From Phallusia mammillata (Eukaryota; Chordata; Ascidiacea; Phlebobranchia; Ascidiidae), in assembly GCA_003260075.1 (NCBI GenBank), contig QLIY01000272.1:1-64000 (forward strand): DNA of 64,000 nucleotides, written 5' to 3'. Shown here piece by piece: positions 41,529 to 53,362 of the stretch; positions within the stretch are counted from its first letter, which is position 1, and every line of letters begins with the position of its first letter. The position numbers and the translations under genes were made by a program. The notes under the pieces were generated by a model that had not been told where the DNA came from, searched no databases, and saw only the letters and a list, made by a program, of their open reading frames with translations.

Positions 41529-44500
41529 ATCCACACCAATTGATCATCAAAGAGCCAGGTTTTAATTTGTGCTTGATGTACCCAATCGTTTTTATTTGAA
41601 GATTGAAGCCTCGAGTCATTTTAATATTTAAAAAAAGTTTTCAGTAACATCACAAACAAATAGAGAATTTAATAATAATCAGCTGGAAAAGGCTTATTTT
41701 TTTGATTTTCAGTGTTTTTAGTAATTTAACCAATTAGAGTTCTTCAGAGGTGCTAACATTTGCAACTATGTGTTTTAGAGAAAGCAGAAAAGAGTGAAAA
41801 GAAAAGGACTATCTCTGATTTTTTTGGTGGTGGTACTTCAAAAAAGCCAAAACTCGACAGCAACTCCAATGTTGATTCTGGTGGGTGGGTTTCTTTTATT
41901 TTTCAGTAACATTTTTGTTTTGTTTCATTAAACTGAAATATTGATTTTTTGCATATAAATACTTAGGTGATGAAGCTTTGGTGAAAGCAAAATTGGAGAA
42001 ACTTCAAAAACAAACATTTGCACCTTCTACTGGTTAGTATGCTCCTAGATAAAAAACAAACACTAAAAATGTGAAAATATTAAAAATATCATTGTCTATT
42101 GCACAACTTTTTCTGTTCCAAATTGATTCCATACTTTACTGTAAAGCTTTTGACAAACAAGTTATGGCCTGAACATGATGATGTATTCTAGTCTACTGCT
42201 CAGAAACTAATATTATTTCTTCCTTCCTCCCCTGTATGTTTAAAAGTACTGTTTGACTTGAATTACTTCTTTTCACAGATGATGGCAAAAAAAATGTTGA
42301 AATGTTTAATCAATGCCAGATCTGTTTGTAAGACTTTAAATGGCATTTTTATTTTCAGTTAAACATCACCATTTTACCAAATATTTTTTCAACTACTCAT
42401 TCTGAAACCTAATTGGTCTTTGTCCCCCCCCCCTGTTTAATCAATGCCAGATCTGTTTGTAAGACTTTAAATGGCATTTTTGTTTTCAGTTAAACATCAC
42501 CATTTTACCAAATAATTTTTCAACTACTCATTCTGAAACCTAATTGGTCTTGGGGCTGACTTAATTTGTTAAAATGTCTCAAAAGTTTAACACCAACTCC
42601 TAATAAACCTCAGGTTCCATCAATTCTGAAAAATCAGATGAATTGCTGTCTGTGGAGAATACAAGGGGAGCAGGATGGTACAATGTTGGTGTGGATATGC
42701 TCGTCTATGAATCAGCAGGACTAAAGCATTCATCAAAAGTGGTTGCATTTGACATGGATTCAACCCTTATTACCACGAAATCAGGTGAAATCTGTAACTA
42801 AATCTCAATAAAATGTGGCAAACTGCTGACCTGTTAGTACCTTAAGTTTTATTACCTCACATCTTGGTGTCAAATTTAGGTAAAACGTTTGCTGTTGACA
42901 ACAAAGATTGGAAACTTCTGTTTAGTCAGATTCCAGGAAAATTGCAGACTGTTATCAAAGAAGGTAAGTGTGGAAAAATGTAAACAAAACTATGTTATGA
43001 AAAGACACTGTATGTAGAAAAAAAAGTTTTCCAATCAATGCAACTTGTTTTACCAGAAAATGTCTGTATTACTTAATGTAGCTTAAAATCTAGCTCTTGC
43101 ATATTTCAACATGCTTTTTCAACTTAAAACCAATAAGTTTGTTTTGGTGGACATAAAACCAATTTGTAAGCCTGTTGTTTTTGCTGGTTGCTCGATGCAA
43201 TAGTCTTTTTTAACAGGTGGTAAAGTTGTCATTATAACAAACCAACTTGGCATTGGTAAGGGGAAGGTGAAAGAAGTTGACTTTAAAAAGAAGATAGAAG
43301 CTGTTCTGGAGAAACTAAATGTAGCAGCACAGGTGGGTTCTAAGTTTACCACTGCCTGTTTTTCCTAGCCTATAAATTGTGACATTTGAATGCTAAGGAG
43401 GCCAGCTTGATTAGGTAGATTGTTTCTTACAGTCCTGAAGAGTTTACTATCAGTTTTTGTTTGCTCAATTGTTGTTTGTATCCTTAGTGGATGAGCAAAT
43501 CCTGAATGCATTTTGCTTACAATTAGTCCATCGTCAAGCTGTCTGTTTTATAGCAAGTCTATTAAATCATTTTTTTTTGATTTTTTAACAACGGCAGTTG
43601 GTGACTTCAATTTAGTTCAACCCATCAGGTACCTATGGGTCAGAGCAATGCCGCTCAAGTTTCTTGCTCAAGAAAACACGAGCGACCGAGATAGGGTTAG
43701 AATCCACAACCTTGTGCACACTTGGCTATCTTGGTGGCTTCGTAGCTTTTGGACATATATTAGTTTATCTCTAGTAAATAAACATTTCAATTCATTTCAA
43801 ATGTATAATTTTAGGTAGTAGCTATTACCAAGCGTGGTAAAAATAGGAAACCAAACATTGGTTCATGGAAGTGGCTGAAAGAAGATGGAAATGGTGGAGT
43901 AGAGTTGACAGACTTTACTTATGTGGGTGATGCTGCTGGAAGACCAAAGAACTGGGCCCCTGGCAAAAAGAAGGATTTCAGTTGTGGAGACAGGTATTAA
44001 CTGCTTCTAATTCTGTACAATGCGTCATAGTACGCCAGGCCCAATAAAGGCAATATACCGAATCAGCTGGTCTACCAAGCATAGGGCTGATCCTAGTATG
44101 AATATATTCTTTTTGCAGATTGTTTGCAATGAATCTTGGAGTTCCATTTTTTACTCCTGAAGAATTCTTTTTGTCACAGAAGTCAGTAAAGTTTGAAATG
44201 CCATCATTCAATCCCGTAAGTTTGTATATTTTTATGTAAAGTAACTTTTTGAATGTTATGGTTTTGTAAACATTTGTGGAATGAAATTATCTGAACAATT
44301 TGGGTTAAAAAAAAAGACTTGCCTAACTTGCCTAAGGTTGGATTAGATTTGCCCAAATTTAAACTTCAAAGCATTTGAGTTGTAAATAAAACTCAAGTTA
44401 TATTTGGATTTAGAAATTTTATTTAGTGGAGGAATTCTCAAAGTAAGTTCCAGTACCAACTGGGGTCATTTCCAATTGTAAGGGGAGTGTTGAAGAGGGT

Positions 44501-47458
44501 GATTGGGGAGCGATGGAATAAATGTTTCCAGTTAGAACCAGTGTTTCATACCGGAACGGAACGAAACGAAATAACGTTATTCGTTCTGAGCAAATTATTT
44601 ATTTTGTTATTTCGTTCTGGACCGATATTTTCATTTCGTTCCGGTCTGACCGAAATAAATTTATAACGGTATTTTTCGGTATTTCGGTCTTAACAAAAGA
44701 ACATTTCTTTGTGGTCTTTACAACTATTAAGCGAAAAAAGGAAGAAAGTTGCAACACACAAAAATTATTGTCGGTAGTTGTTACGTCACATAACATTTGT
44801 CAATGATGGTCAAACGAATGTAAATTGTAAGAGCGCGAAATTTTCAGCAGTTGTTTCATGTCAAATGTTCAGAACGAAATACTGGAATAAAAAATAACGG
44901 TATTTCGTTCTGTTCCGGTATTTTGAATTTTTTTACATCGGTATTTCGTTCTCCCCCCCCCCAAAGAACATTTCTTTCTGGTCTTTACAGCTATTAAGCG
45001 AAAAAAGAAAGAAAGTTGCAACACACAAAAATTATTGTCGGTAGTTGTTACGTCACATAACATTTGTCAATGATGGTCAAACGGATGTAAATTGTAGGAG
45101 CTTCAATTTTTATTATAGCTTAACGGCGCGAAATTTTTGAGCAATTGTATCATGTCAAATGTCCAGAACGAAATACCGGAATAAAATTTAACGGTATTTC
45201 GTTCCGTTCCGGTATTTTGAATATTTTTTATTTCGGTATTTCGTTCCGGTATTTGAGCCAAAAATTATTTATTTCGTTCCGGTATAACGTTCCGTTCCGT
45301 TCCGGTATGAAACACTGGTTAGAACACAGTACAGCAAACAAATACATTTGGACATATACCTCTTAATGTTTAAACAAACAACAAGTATTTTGGTGAAATG
45401 TTTTCGTATATTGGGCATGAGGCATTTGAAATCAACAAGCTCTAAATAGCTCTATACTAAAAAAAAGTGTAAGAAACACTGATTTAATGTATTAACTTTT
45501 GTAGAAAAGCATTCCATTAAATGCTCCACTGACAGAAGGTGGTGATGTGACAAGCGACAAACAAGAGGTTATAGTTATGGTTGGATATCCTGCAAGTAAG
45601 TTTTACTATGACTTTACATTAGCCTTAATAGAAAACAGTTGTAGCGGCCTCTCTCACCACGATTATGGTGTTTGCGCATACTACAACGTACCGGACAGAT
45701 TGCCTTCTTTCTTTGACTCTCGTTTTATGCTTCGTATTGGTACATTGTGTTATTCTTTTAAGATGTACCTCGAATGAACACCTCGTTACATTGGTGACCC
45801 CGTCATGCAAAACGTTTATTTTGCAATATGACCGAAGCCACAAACTCAGAAAGTGCTGTTGTATAGCAGTTAACCAAACACTTACTGACTATGTGCCATT
45901 GAAAAGCGATAAAACAAACAACAGTAACCTGAAATACTTCTTGTTTACAATAGGTGGAAAATCGTCGTTTGTCAAAAACAATATTCTTCCAAAGGGTTAT
46001 GTCCATGTTAACAGGGTAAAAAGATGGCTGATTAATTTATGTGTGCAAGTTCAACAACCAAACACTGTATGTTTTCTACAGGACACCATGAAAACTTGGC
46101 AGAAATGTGTGGCTGCATGCAAACAAGCACTTGCTTCTGGAAAAAGTGTTGTGATTGATAACACTAATGCCGATATTGCATCCAGAATACGGTTTGTCCT
46201 GTAGTAATGTTTCTCAACAATGCCTGCAAAATTGGTCTTGACTAAATTTTGTGTCTCAGATATGTGGATTGCGCAAAAGCTCAGGGTTGTCCATGTAGAT
46301 GTTTTGTTTCCACTGTGACTATCGAACATGCTTTTCACAATAACAGGTAAGTAAAATCTCCATGGCAGTGACTTTTTCACACTTCGGAGTACAATTGTCA
46401 AATGTGTAGGTCGTTTCAGCAATATTTTGGTCACATGTAATCGCCTTGTAGTTATCAGTTTGTGGGTTCTGATTCGATTTCAGTCTAGTTGTTTAATTTT
46501 AAATCATAGTTGCCAGGCCCATTTGCGCAACAACGAATCAGCCGACCACAACTCATTCTCATACGGCAAGGCACAGACTAAAAATATTAGCCTGGGATTC
46601 GAACCCACCACCGACTTTTTCGGTATACCGCCTTTATTAAGCCCTGCGTATTATAATTTATACGTTAATGTGCTGTGATCGCTGGATTATATGAACGCTT
46701 CAAGGTTGGTCCCAGTCATTAATTTATGTTTATCGTAAGTAGTTCGTTGTTAGTTAGAAACGTTTTTGTGGTGTTGAAATCAAAGCATTTTTATTTTTGA
46801 CCTTTAAAAGTGTGGTTGGTCCGCTTTTATAAATTCACTTTCATGAAAATAGGTAAAACTGTTTAGGCCTACAGTAGATTTTTAAGTCAGGTATAAGGCT
46901 ACTCTTCTTTTTTAAGTCAGGTATAAGGAGTTTAAACAGAAAGGCTCGGGCTTCCTTCAGACTCGCCTTTTTGTCGTAATTTTACCAACTTTTCGGCCTA
47001 TAGAAAATCGTTTTTCTAGTCAGCGCGGAACGGAACGTGTTTCAAGCCAAAAATAGGGTTAAAATGTTGTTCAAAATACGCTAACTGTGGATCGACAAAA
47101 GTTTAAATGATAATTTATACGTTCAGTGTTTTTGTAAAAGTTAAATACTTGGTTTAGGCTACAATGTGTATAGCCTATAGCCACATTAGCCTTTAGCACT
47201 TTTCCAGCCATGCATAGGCTACTCCACACGCAAATATTAAAAACCAAAATAAACAAAAAGTATTAAATATATTTTAGGTTTAGGGAATTGTCCGGATCCG
47301 AGCACGACATCGTACCAGCGATGATTATTTATTCGTTTCGCAAAAACTACGTTGAACCATCGAAGGCTGAGGGTTTTGACTCGATTGTGAAGTTTAACTT
47401 TGTGCCAAAATTCGATGACAACGAGCAGCAAAAGATGTACAGCATGTTCCTTGATTAG
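40291..47458 (+). CDS. PNKP: Bifunctional polynucleotide kinase 3'-phosphatase
   Basis: DNA-end repair enzyme that removes 3'-phosphates and phosphorylates 5'-OH ends in single- and double-strand break repair (nucleus). Exons: 40291-40409, 40802-40986, 41779-41880, 41967-42032, 42614-42784, 42880-42963, 43217-43332, 43815-43993, 44119-44215, 45505-45595, 45954-46015, 46082-46191, 46260-46346, 47278-47458. All are in phase, giving 549 residues (human 521). FHA domain 1-101, linker 102-195, HAD phosphatase with DMDST (204-208), P-loop kinase with GYPASGKS (400-407). C-terminal end [15 protein letters not shown]. The start is set by alignment of the FHA strand and is the first ATG of the exon. 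An intact gene; introns carry MITEs and an LTR fragment. Confidence 0.96.
40338..40618. repeat. Direct repeat around C12 tract
   Basis: Copies 40338-40474 and 40487-40618. Includes PNKP exon 1 end. Confidence 0.92.
40487..40557 (+). pseudogene. Partial duplicate of PNKP exon 1
   Basis: Repeats the 3' part of exon 1 (from [11 protein letters not shown] to KKCS) with its donor, after a 12-base C run. One base differs (GAAAAT versus GAAGAT). It lacks a start codon and an acceptor. Confidence 0.75.
41205..41330. repeat. Degenerate ACTATGCCACC repeats
   Basis: At least five variants of (GAT)ACTATGCCACC in 120 bp, just before the 94-base C run. Confidence 0.65.
41529..41558 (+). pseudogene. Partial duplicate of PNKP exon 2 tail
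   Basis: The last 30 coding bases of exon 2 and the following intron are repeated directly after the 94-base C run at 41435-41528. Confidence 0.7.
41779..42032 (+). CDS. PNKP: PNKP exons 3-4: linker with PIP-like and NLS-like motifs
   Basis: 41779-41880 encodes a Lys/Glu-rich segment with KKRTISDFF followed by KKPKLD. 41967-42032 continues [26 protein letters not shown] resembles a PCNA-interacting peptide core and KKPKLD a nuclear localisation signal; both are inferences from motif shape. Donor and acceptor phases (2-1, 2-1) fit the exons on either side. Confidence 0.85.
42303..42552. repeat. Direct repeat around C10 tract
   Basis: Copies 42303-42423 and 42434-42552. PNKP intron. Confidence 0.92.
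42614..44215 (+). CDS. PNKP: PNKP exons 5-9: HAD phosphatase domain
   Basis: Exons 42614-42784, 42880-42963, 43217-43332, 43815-43993 and 44119-44215. HAD motif I is [16 protein letters not shown], motif [16 protein letters not shown], Lys-containing [13 protein letters not shown], motif [23 protein letters not shown] followed by [14 protein letters not shown]. The nucleophile and general-acid Asp are both present. Residue four of motif I is Ser where most PNKPs have Gly. Confidence 0.96.
43620..43745. repeat. Possible tRNA-like SINE relic
   Basis: Contains AGGGTTAGAATCCACAACC, reminiscent of a box B (GGTTCGAATCC) context. A similar GGGATTCGAACCCACCACC lies at about 46595. Only motif-level support. 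Confidence 0.3.
44539..45317. mobile_element. hAT-type inverted-repeat element in PNKP intron
   Basis: Ends CAGTGTTTCATACCGGAACG and its inverse, with perfect duplication GTTAGAAC (44531-44538, 45318-45325). Interior is rich in CGGTATTTCGTTC motifs and has a C-tract duplication (44953-44962). Confidence 0.87.
45505..47458 (+). CDS. PNKP: PNKP exons 10-14: 5'-kinase domain
   Basis: Exons 45505-45595, 45954-46015, 46082-46191, 46260-46346 and 47278-47458. Walker A GYPASGKSSF is split by an intron; then [16 protein letters not shown] (catalytic Asp in NRD), [31 protein letters not shown] and the C-terminal [19 protein letters not shown]. All kinase landmarks are intact. Stop TAG at 47456-47458. 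Confidence 0.96.
45635..45830 (+). mobile_element. LTR fragment with primer-binding site (PNKP intron)
   Basis: Shares GCGGCCTCTCTCACCACGAT, GACAGATTGCCTTCT and TTTTAAGATGTACCT with 59690-59870. Both continue into ACATTGGTGACCCC, which resembles the primer-binding site just past the 5' LTR of gypsy-type retrotransposons. No pol frame remains. Confidence 0.55.
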
Positions 47459-48518
47459 TCGTTTTTGATCACCTTAACTTTTTTGTTATACCCGTAATTC
47501 GTTACATTGCATTGCACTCGATGTATTTTCTGGTAACGGAAATTGTGTGAATTTTTATTCGAATGTGAAGCAAAAACTTTTTGTGTGAGCGGTTTGTGAA
47601 CAAACAAACAAACAAACACAAAATGTAGAGCGCTGCGCAAATGTGGAGTTAAGGCCGTTTACGCTATGCGTAGCGCGCTCGCTTAAACCTGCGTAAGTTT
47701 GTTTGTTTTATTTGTTCTGTCTGGTTTCGCGTCGCGCTTACCTGATTTCGGAGTCGGACGCTCTTGTCTTGTAGAAATGAACGAGCGATCGCCTGCCGAG
47801 CCTTTTCTGCACATCAAGCAGCAACCCCCCCCCCTGAATTTTTATTCGAATGTGAAACAATAAACTTTTTGTGTGAGCGGTTTGTGAACAAACAAACAAA
47901 CACAAAATGTAGGGCGCTGCACAAATCTGAAGGCCCGTTTACGCTATGCGTAGCGCGCTCGCTTAAACCTGCGCAAGTTTGTTTGTTTTATTTGTTCTGT
48001 CTGGTTTCGCGTCGCGCTCACCTGATTTCGGTCGGACGCTCTTGTCTTGCAGAAATGAACGAGCGATCACCTGCCGAGCTTTTTCTGCATATCAAGCAGC
48101 AAGAACCTGTGCAAATGTTTGTGTTAATGGTGACATCTTCATTTTAACAAGCATTTGTTTTGATTCTCTCGATCATTTGAAGCGTGGCCTTTAGCCACAA
48201 AAATCCAGGCCAAGCAATTGTAGTTGTCCGCAATACAAAATTAAACTTTACAATTACGTTATAAGTGCAAGTAGTGGCAGGACTAACTAATTATGACTTT
48301 TTTTGTTATGAAAAGAAGTTACAAATGGTCGCTATAAAAATGAAAATGTGACGACAAAGTCCACCGTGTAGCCTTGGATCAACATCTCTCTCATTCAATC
48401 TCACTGCAGGCTGCACAAACAAAACAAACATTTACTTTTGAGGCATATTTTTATTTACATTAGACTAATATTTTGGACTTTCTCCTTTGTAGCAGCCGCT
48501 TATATTTAAAAATCAAAA
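47459..48518. other. PNKP-SEC11 intergenic region
   Basis: Mostly a 270-bp unit present twice around a C run (47549-47824 and 47835-48102). Each copy ends with a short open frame MNERSPAE(P/L)FLHIKQQ behind a splice-acceptor-like CTTGTCTTG(C/T)AG. It could be a first exon of an unseen gene, but nothing recognisable follows. Confidence 0.35.
47549..48102. repeat. Direct repeat around C10 tract
   Basis: Copies 47549-47824 and 47835-48102, containing AAACAAACAAACA and TTTGTTTGTTTTATTTG. Confidence 0.92.
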
Positions 48519-49774
48519 ATGGAGATCCAGGCTATGTTTGACGACTTGCGTCGGATGAACAAGAGACAGGTAATTGTGTATTTTTGTTAAATTATAATTT
48601 TAAAGTTGTTTTCATTTTTGGGATACTAGGTTTATTTTCAATTCCTCAATATTGCAATGATTGTGGCTTCTGCCTTGATGATATGGAAGGGTTTAATGGT
48701 TGTTTCTGGAAGTGAGAGTCCAATTGTGGTTGTTCTCAGGTTAGTGTGTTAAGCTTTGCTCTTCCTTTTTAAATGTAATATTAGGCTGGCGGAGGATTTT
48801 GGTTTTTATATATTCAACATTTGATCACCATTTTTAAGAAATGTGACAAACATTTTTGCAAGCCAGCTTGAGTCAACAGTAGCAGCTTTTGAGAAACAGA
48901 AAAGTCTTTTGCTAAAAAATGTTTTTGTGGCATGGCACTGCCTGTTTAGATATTATAATGTATGACAAATTGACAATATGTCATAAACTTGTCATGCCAG
49001 ATTTCTTGATTTTTTTTATTCAATAATTTGTCTTTCTAAATGTGAAAAAAGTTTTTAATTTTAACATTTTGCATCTCTATCTACAGTGGAAGTATGGAAC
49101 CAGCATTTTTCCGAGGTGATCTTCTTTTTCTAACAAACTACCAAGAAGATGAAATCCAAGCTGGAGAAATTGTTGTTTTTAAGATAGAGGGTAGAGACAT
49201 ACCAATAGTGCACAGGGTTATAAAAGTACATGAAAAGTAAGTTTTCGGCATTTTATTCTGTAGTTTTATCATTAAAGCAATCTTTTTTCATTGGTAGGCC
49301 AGATGGTAAGGTGAAATTCCTAACTAAAGGTGATAATAATGAGGTTGATGATCGTGAACTGTACAAACCAGGACAGTTATGGGTAGAACGCAATCATGTA
49401 CTAGGAAGGGCAAGGGGTTTTGTTCCATATATTGGCATAGTAACAATACTAATGAACGATTACCCCAAATTAAAGGTAGGATATTAATTATTTGCCTGTT
49501 TTGTTTTTTAAATTTGTGTGATCCAATTTTAAGGAGTTTGATTTAATACATGAGATTACCATCAAATAGAAATAAAACTTTTTTTTCAATTTTTCTATTA
49601 AAAGTTTTCAAGTCAATTTATTAGAAATCTGATTTTAACTGTAAATTTTTGCACCTATATAAAGTTTAAATGACCAGAAAAATGCAATAATGAGATAAGA
49701 TTCATTAGTTTATCCCTTTTTAGTATGCAGTGCTTGGGCTTCTTGTTATCTTTGTGCTGATACACAGGGAATGA
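48519..49774 (+). CDS. SEC11: Signal peptidase complex catalytic subunit SEC11 (copy 1)
   Basis: ER-membrane serine protease that cleaves signal peptides (family S26B). Exons 48519-48569, 48630-48739, 49087-49236, 49298-49475 and 49724-49774, all in phase, give 179 residues, the same length as human SEC11A. The N-terminal helix is [18 protein letters not shown]. Catalytic Ser56 lies in SGSMEP and His96 in [11 protein letters not shown]; the Asp region is [14 protein letters not shown]. The C-terminal helix is [16 protein letters not shown]. The start ATG is the first in the exon, 26 bases after a 3' splice consensus ending at 48492. SEC11A versus SEC11C cannot be told; tunicate duplication is likely independent. 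Confidence 0.97.
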
Positions 49775-50201
49775 TTGGTGTATATCTTTTAACCTTCCAT
49801 TCTGGAATGTTGTGGATCTTGGAAGAAATGGTTAACTTTTGATATTTTTGTTGTGTCAATTTTTCATGGATTTTATTGCATAAAACTGCTTGCCAACAAC
49901 AAAATTTTCTATTTTTGTTTCAGAATGAGTTGGAAGTCTGGACACAACATTCCTTCTTCCATCAATCCTGGAAATCTTAAACTTTATTGTCAAATCAATC
50001 TGTTGGCCAAAGTTCAATTAACAAGTAGCAAAAATGTACAACATAATATTTTTTAAATGCTGATATTTTGTCCCATCACTTTTGCCTTGTGTTTTTAGAC
50101 TGCCTCCTTTCTTTTATCCTTTTGAAGTGTTTAGTGTTTGACTCCTCTTTTTTAGTTTTACTCATTTAGTGGTAAGATATATATTGCACTTACCTCATTT
50201 T

Positions 50202-50617
50202 TAGTGATGGGATGAGTACCCGGTATCGAACGATTTCAGTGGTATCGATACTCGTCGCACTCGGTATCGAAATATTTTGTTTCAGTTTTCGATACCAACG
50301 TGCGAGTACCGAAGGCCGATTTACACCACAAGAATACGGGCAACTTTCAGCCAATATTTGCTTCCGACAGCACAAAATTGGAAAAAAAGTTCCGCCAGTT
50401 TACGTGTATCTTTTTCGCTATCACGTGGAGATTAAATGTTTCGCTATGTGCGTGTGCACACCTGTACCCCGGCCATGGCAGATAAATTAGCCAGTGATAT
50501 ACAACTAAGTACAACACCACACCTAAGTACTCAGTAATCGTACTCGGTATCGAAGGTATATACATGTGGTACTCGGTATCGGTTCTCGCTTCAAAACCTG
50601 GTATCGTCCCATCACTA
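50202..50617. mobile_element. hAT-type MITE, family TAGTGATGGGA
   Basis: Ends TAGTGATGGGA and TCCCATCACTA with duplication CTCATTTT (50194-50201, 50618-50625). Carries inverted GGTATCGA motifs. Resembles the truncated element at about 373-762. Confidence 0.85.
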
Positions 50618-50998
50618 CTCATTTTATCGAATTTGAATCGCTTAATGCATGCCATCATTTTATTATTGGAAATTGTAAACATGTTAGTTGGGTATCATTA
50701 TGTTTAACTAAAGACGAAAAAGGTGTTATTTTTTGTGGGGTATAGACTCATCTTTTTATTGGTCAGTTTTGCTGCGTTTGGGTTAATCTGGATGCAACAA
50801 TTTATTACTATAGTTAAGAAACTTGCGTTCAGGTAATTAAAATTGCAACATTTTCTCCTCTACTCAAACTTTATTGTGAGCAAAAGTTCTCTTTGACTCA
50901 TATAATAAAATGTAAACTGCTGCATAAAATGTATCTTACTGACTGCCTCTAATTTAAAAAATGGAATACTAAAATCACATCAAACTAACTGTAACGCT

Positions 50999-51056
50999 TT
51001 CTGTCGCGTGTTCCCCTTTCTGTCGCGTGTTCCCCTTTCTGTCGCGTGTTCCCCTT
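50999..51056. repeat. 19-bp tandem repeat, three copies
   Basis: Unit TTTCTGTCGCGTGTTCCCC repeated three times without change. Confidence 0.9.
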
Positions 51057-51995
51057 TCACGCAAACGTCACACAATGTGGCTCAATAAAAAACGTGGTTT
51101 AATGGTATGGTCAATTCCGGTTTTTCTGCACAAGAAAAACGAAGGCATATAAAGCATGAATCACAATTTTACACGCAATAAAGGAAACATACCGACTGTT
51201 TGGCCACAGGGGTTTTGGTATTAAATGATGCTTTAAAGGCCGAACAAATCCTGCACAAACAACCAAACATTTACAGGTTTAGAACAAAACTTCACATTAC
51301 AGTACAAAGCCAAACTTACCAGCAAAATGATTCACAAATGCAGCTTTATCAAACTCAGCAATTTATTTATACTTTCTAGCTGCTAAATAAAGGTATCAGA
51401 GTTTAGATTGATGGCTTCAATTCAAATTATGCCTGTCAGCAGTTCACAAACGTACACCACGAGGCAAGTTACAAATGATTGCAACATACACAGTACACAG
51501 GCAATTGACGTCACGCATTGGAACATTAATTGTCACGCAATGGAACACTAACTGTTGCGTCACAGGACAATTGTTATACGTTTTGCTGGGCAAAGTTATG
51601 TTCACAACAGCTGGCGAAAACGACGTAACACTAACTAAACATTTAGTTAAAACCAAAAATTTATGAATGTACAAACGTAGCTGTGCCCTAACCAGGTTTA
51701 GTCATACAAAAGAAACAGCATTTTGTGTACCTTTGCAGTTTAGGCTTAAACATGCACACTGTATAACGCCTAAGTGCGTTGACAACTGTAAAAGTGTGGA
51801 AAAACCCACGTGCTCATGAGATTACACCCCAAGAAAGGTTTAACTTTAAACGCCGCTGGAAATTTATCGTAATCTATTGTGTGATTAAGTTGTTGGTGCA
51901 TTTCGCTGCGAGGAAGTTATTTTGTTGGTATGCGTAAATAGAGACTGTTTTCATATTATTTTTCAATTTAACGACGACTAGCTCATACCAGTTGC

Positions 51996-53362
51996 AGGGG
52001 CGGCTCGTGCGAGGGGGCTGCGGACCTGCAGCACCCCCAGTATTTTTACTTGACATTCCTCTTCCAAGTTGTTATACAAAACAATCTTTACATATAGTTT
52101 TTATGTTTGATCAGTGTATGCTAAAAATAATTTTTATGGCATTAATCGGCATTTTATTAAAATAAAAATAATAAAAATTTTGTATTATTTAAAAAAAAAT
52201 TTTTTTTTAGCGCTATAGTTGTGTTGTCTGCTTCGCGTCAGTGAGATCCAAAGCCAAACCCGTGTACTGTATATTTAAGTTCGACAGTGAGTGCAGTTAA
52301 ATAATTATTTTGCTATCATTAAATTTATTGTTTGACTGTTAGTCGTGACTTTTTAAGATGACTGTAAGTGGGTTTCAGTTTTTACAGTTATCATTGAATT
52401 AAATAAGTGTATCTAACACCTTGAAAAAGAAAAAAGGNNNNNNNNNNNNNNNNNNNNNNNNNNNNNNNNNNNNNNNNNNNNNNNNNNNNNNNNNNNNNNN
52501 NNNNNNNNNNNNNNNNNNNNNNNNNNNNNNNNNNNNNNNNNNNNNNNNNNNNNNNNNNNNNNNNNNNNNNNNNNNNNNNNNNNNNNNNNNNNNNNNNNNN
52601 NNNNNNNNNNNNNNNNNNNNNNNNNNNNNNNNNNNNNNNNNNNNNNNNNNNNNNNNNNNNNNNNNNNNNNNNNNNNNNNNNNNNNNNNNNNNNNNNNNNN
52701 NNNNNNNNNNNNNNNNNNNNNNNNNNNNNNNNNNNNNNNNNNNNNNNNNNNNNNNNNNNNNNNNNNNNNNNNNNNNNNNNNNNNNNNNNNNNNNNNNNNN
52801 NNNNNNNNNNNNNNNNNNNNNNNNNNNNNNNNNNNNNNNNNNNNNNNNNNNNNNNNNNNNNNNNNNNNNNNNNNNNNNNNNNNNNNNNNNNNNNNNNNNN
52901 NNNNNNNNNNNNNNNNNNNNNNNNNNNNNNNNNNNNNNNNNNNNNNNNNNNNNNNNNNNNNNNNNNNNNNNNNNNNNNNNNNNNNNNNNNNNNNNNNNTT
53001 TTTTTCTTTATACTGTTGTTGTGTTTTACCGTATTTACAACCGCTTTGTTTCGAGTCTGTGTCACGTGTGTTTTTGTGCCACATTATTACTGCATGTTAT
53101 TGAGTTTGGCCCGTCGCTGTGCAAGTAAACAAAATTCCCCAATGATACCGTCTGCTGTTTACACCCGTGTACATTATTGCGTAACAAAAATTACGTCACA
53201 ATGGAGTTGCTAATTTAGATTTGTATTACTTGTTTTTCTACACAAACAATGACTAGAAAACTAGATATGTGGCTTTTCTCTCTATTGGCAACTTATATTT
53301 GTCCAATAAAGGCTAAAAATTGGAGCAGCACCCCCAGAAATTTTAGGCACGAGCCGCCACTG
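51996..53362. mobile_element. hAT-like element spanning the N gap
   Basis: Left end CAGGGGCGGCTCGTGC and right end GCACGAGCCGCCACTG are inverted repeats. The N gap is inside. No clear target duplication, so it may be a join of two different copies. Confidence 0.55.
52438..52998. other. Assembly gap (561 N)
   Basis: Run of N flanked by an A-rich end on the left and a T-rich end on the right, inside a hAT-like element. Confidence 1.

Larger units (their letters stand above)
40957..41766. repeat. Direct repeat separated by extra DNA and C94 tract
   Basis: Copies about 40957-41204 and 41529-41766. Between them lie 230 unrelated bases and C 41435-41528. Confidence 0.9.

Noticed and set aside
42281-42328. 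Exon-like stretch in PNKP ([16 protein letters not shown]) with acceptor TTTTCACAG and donor GTAAGA
   Set aside because: Its exit phase does not match the next exon and creates a stop, while the flanking exons join in frame without it.
52391-53128. Open frames of over 200 codons across the gap
   Set aside because: They consist almost entirely of N.
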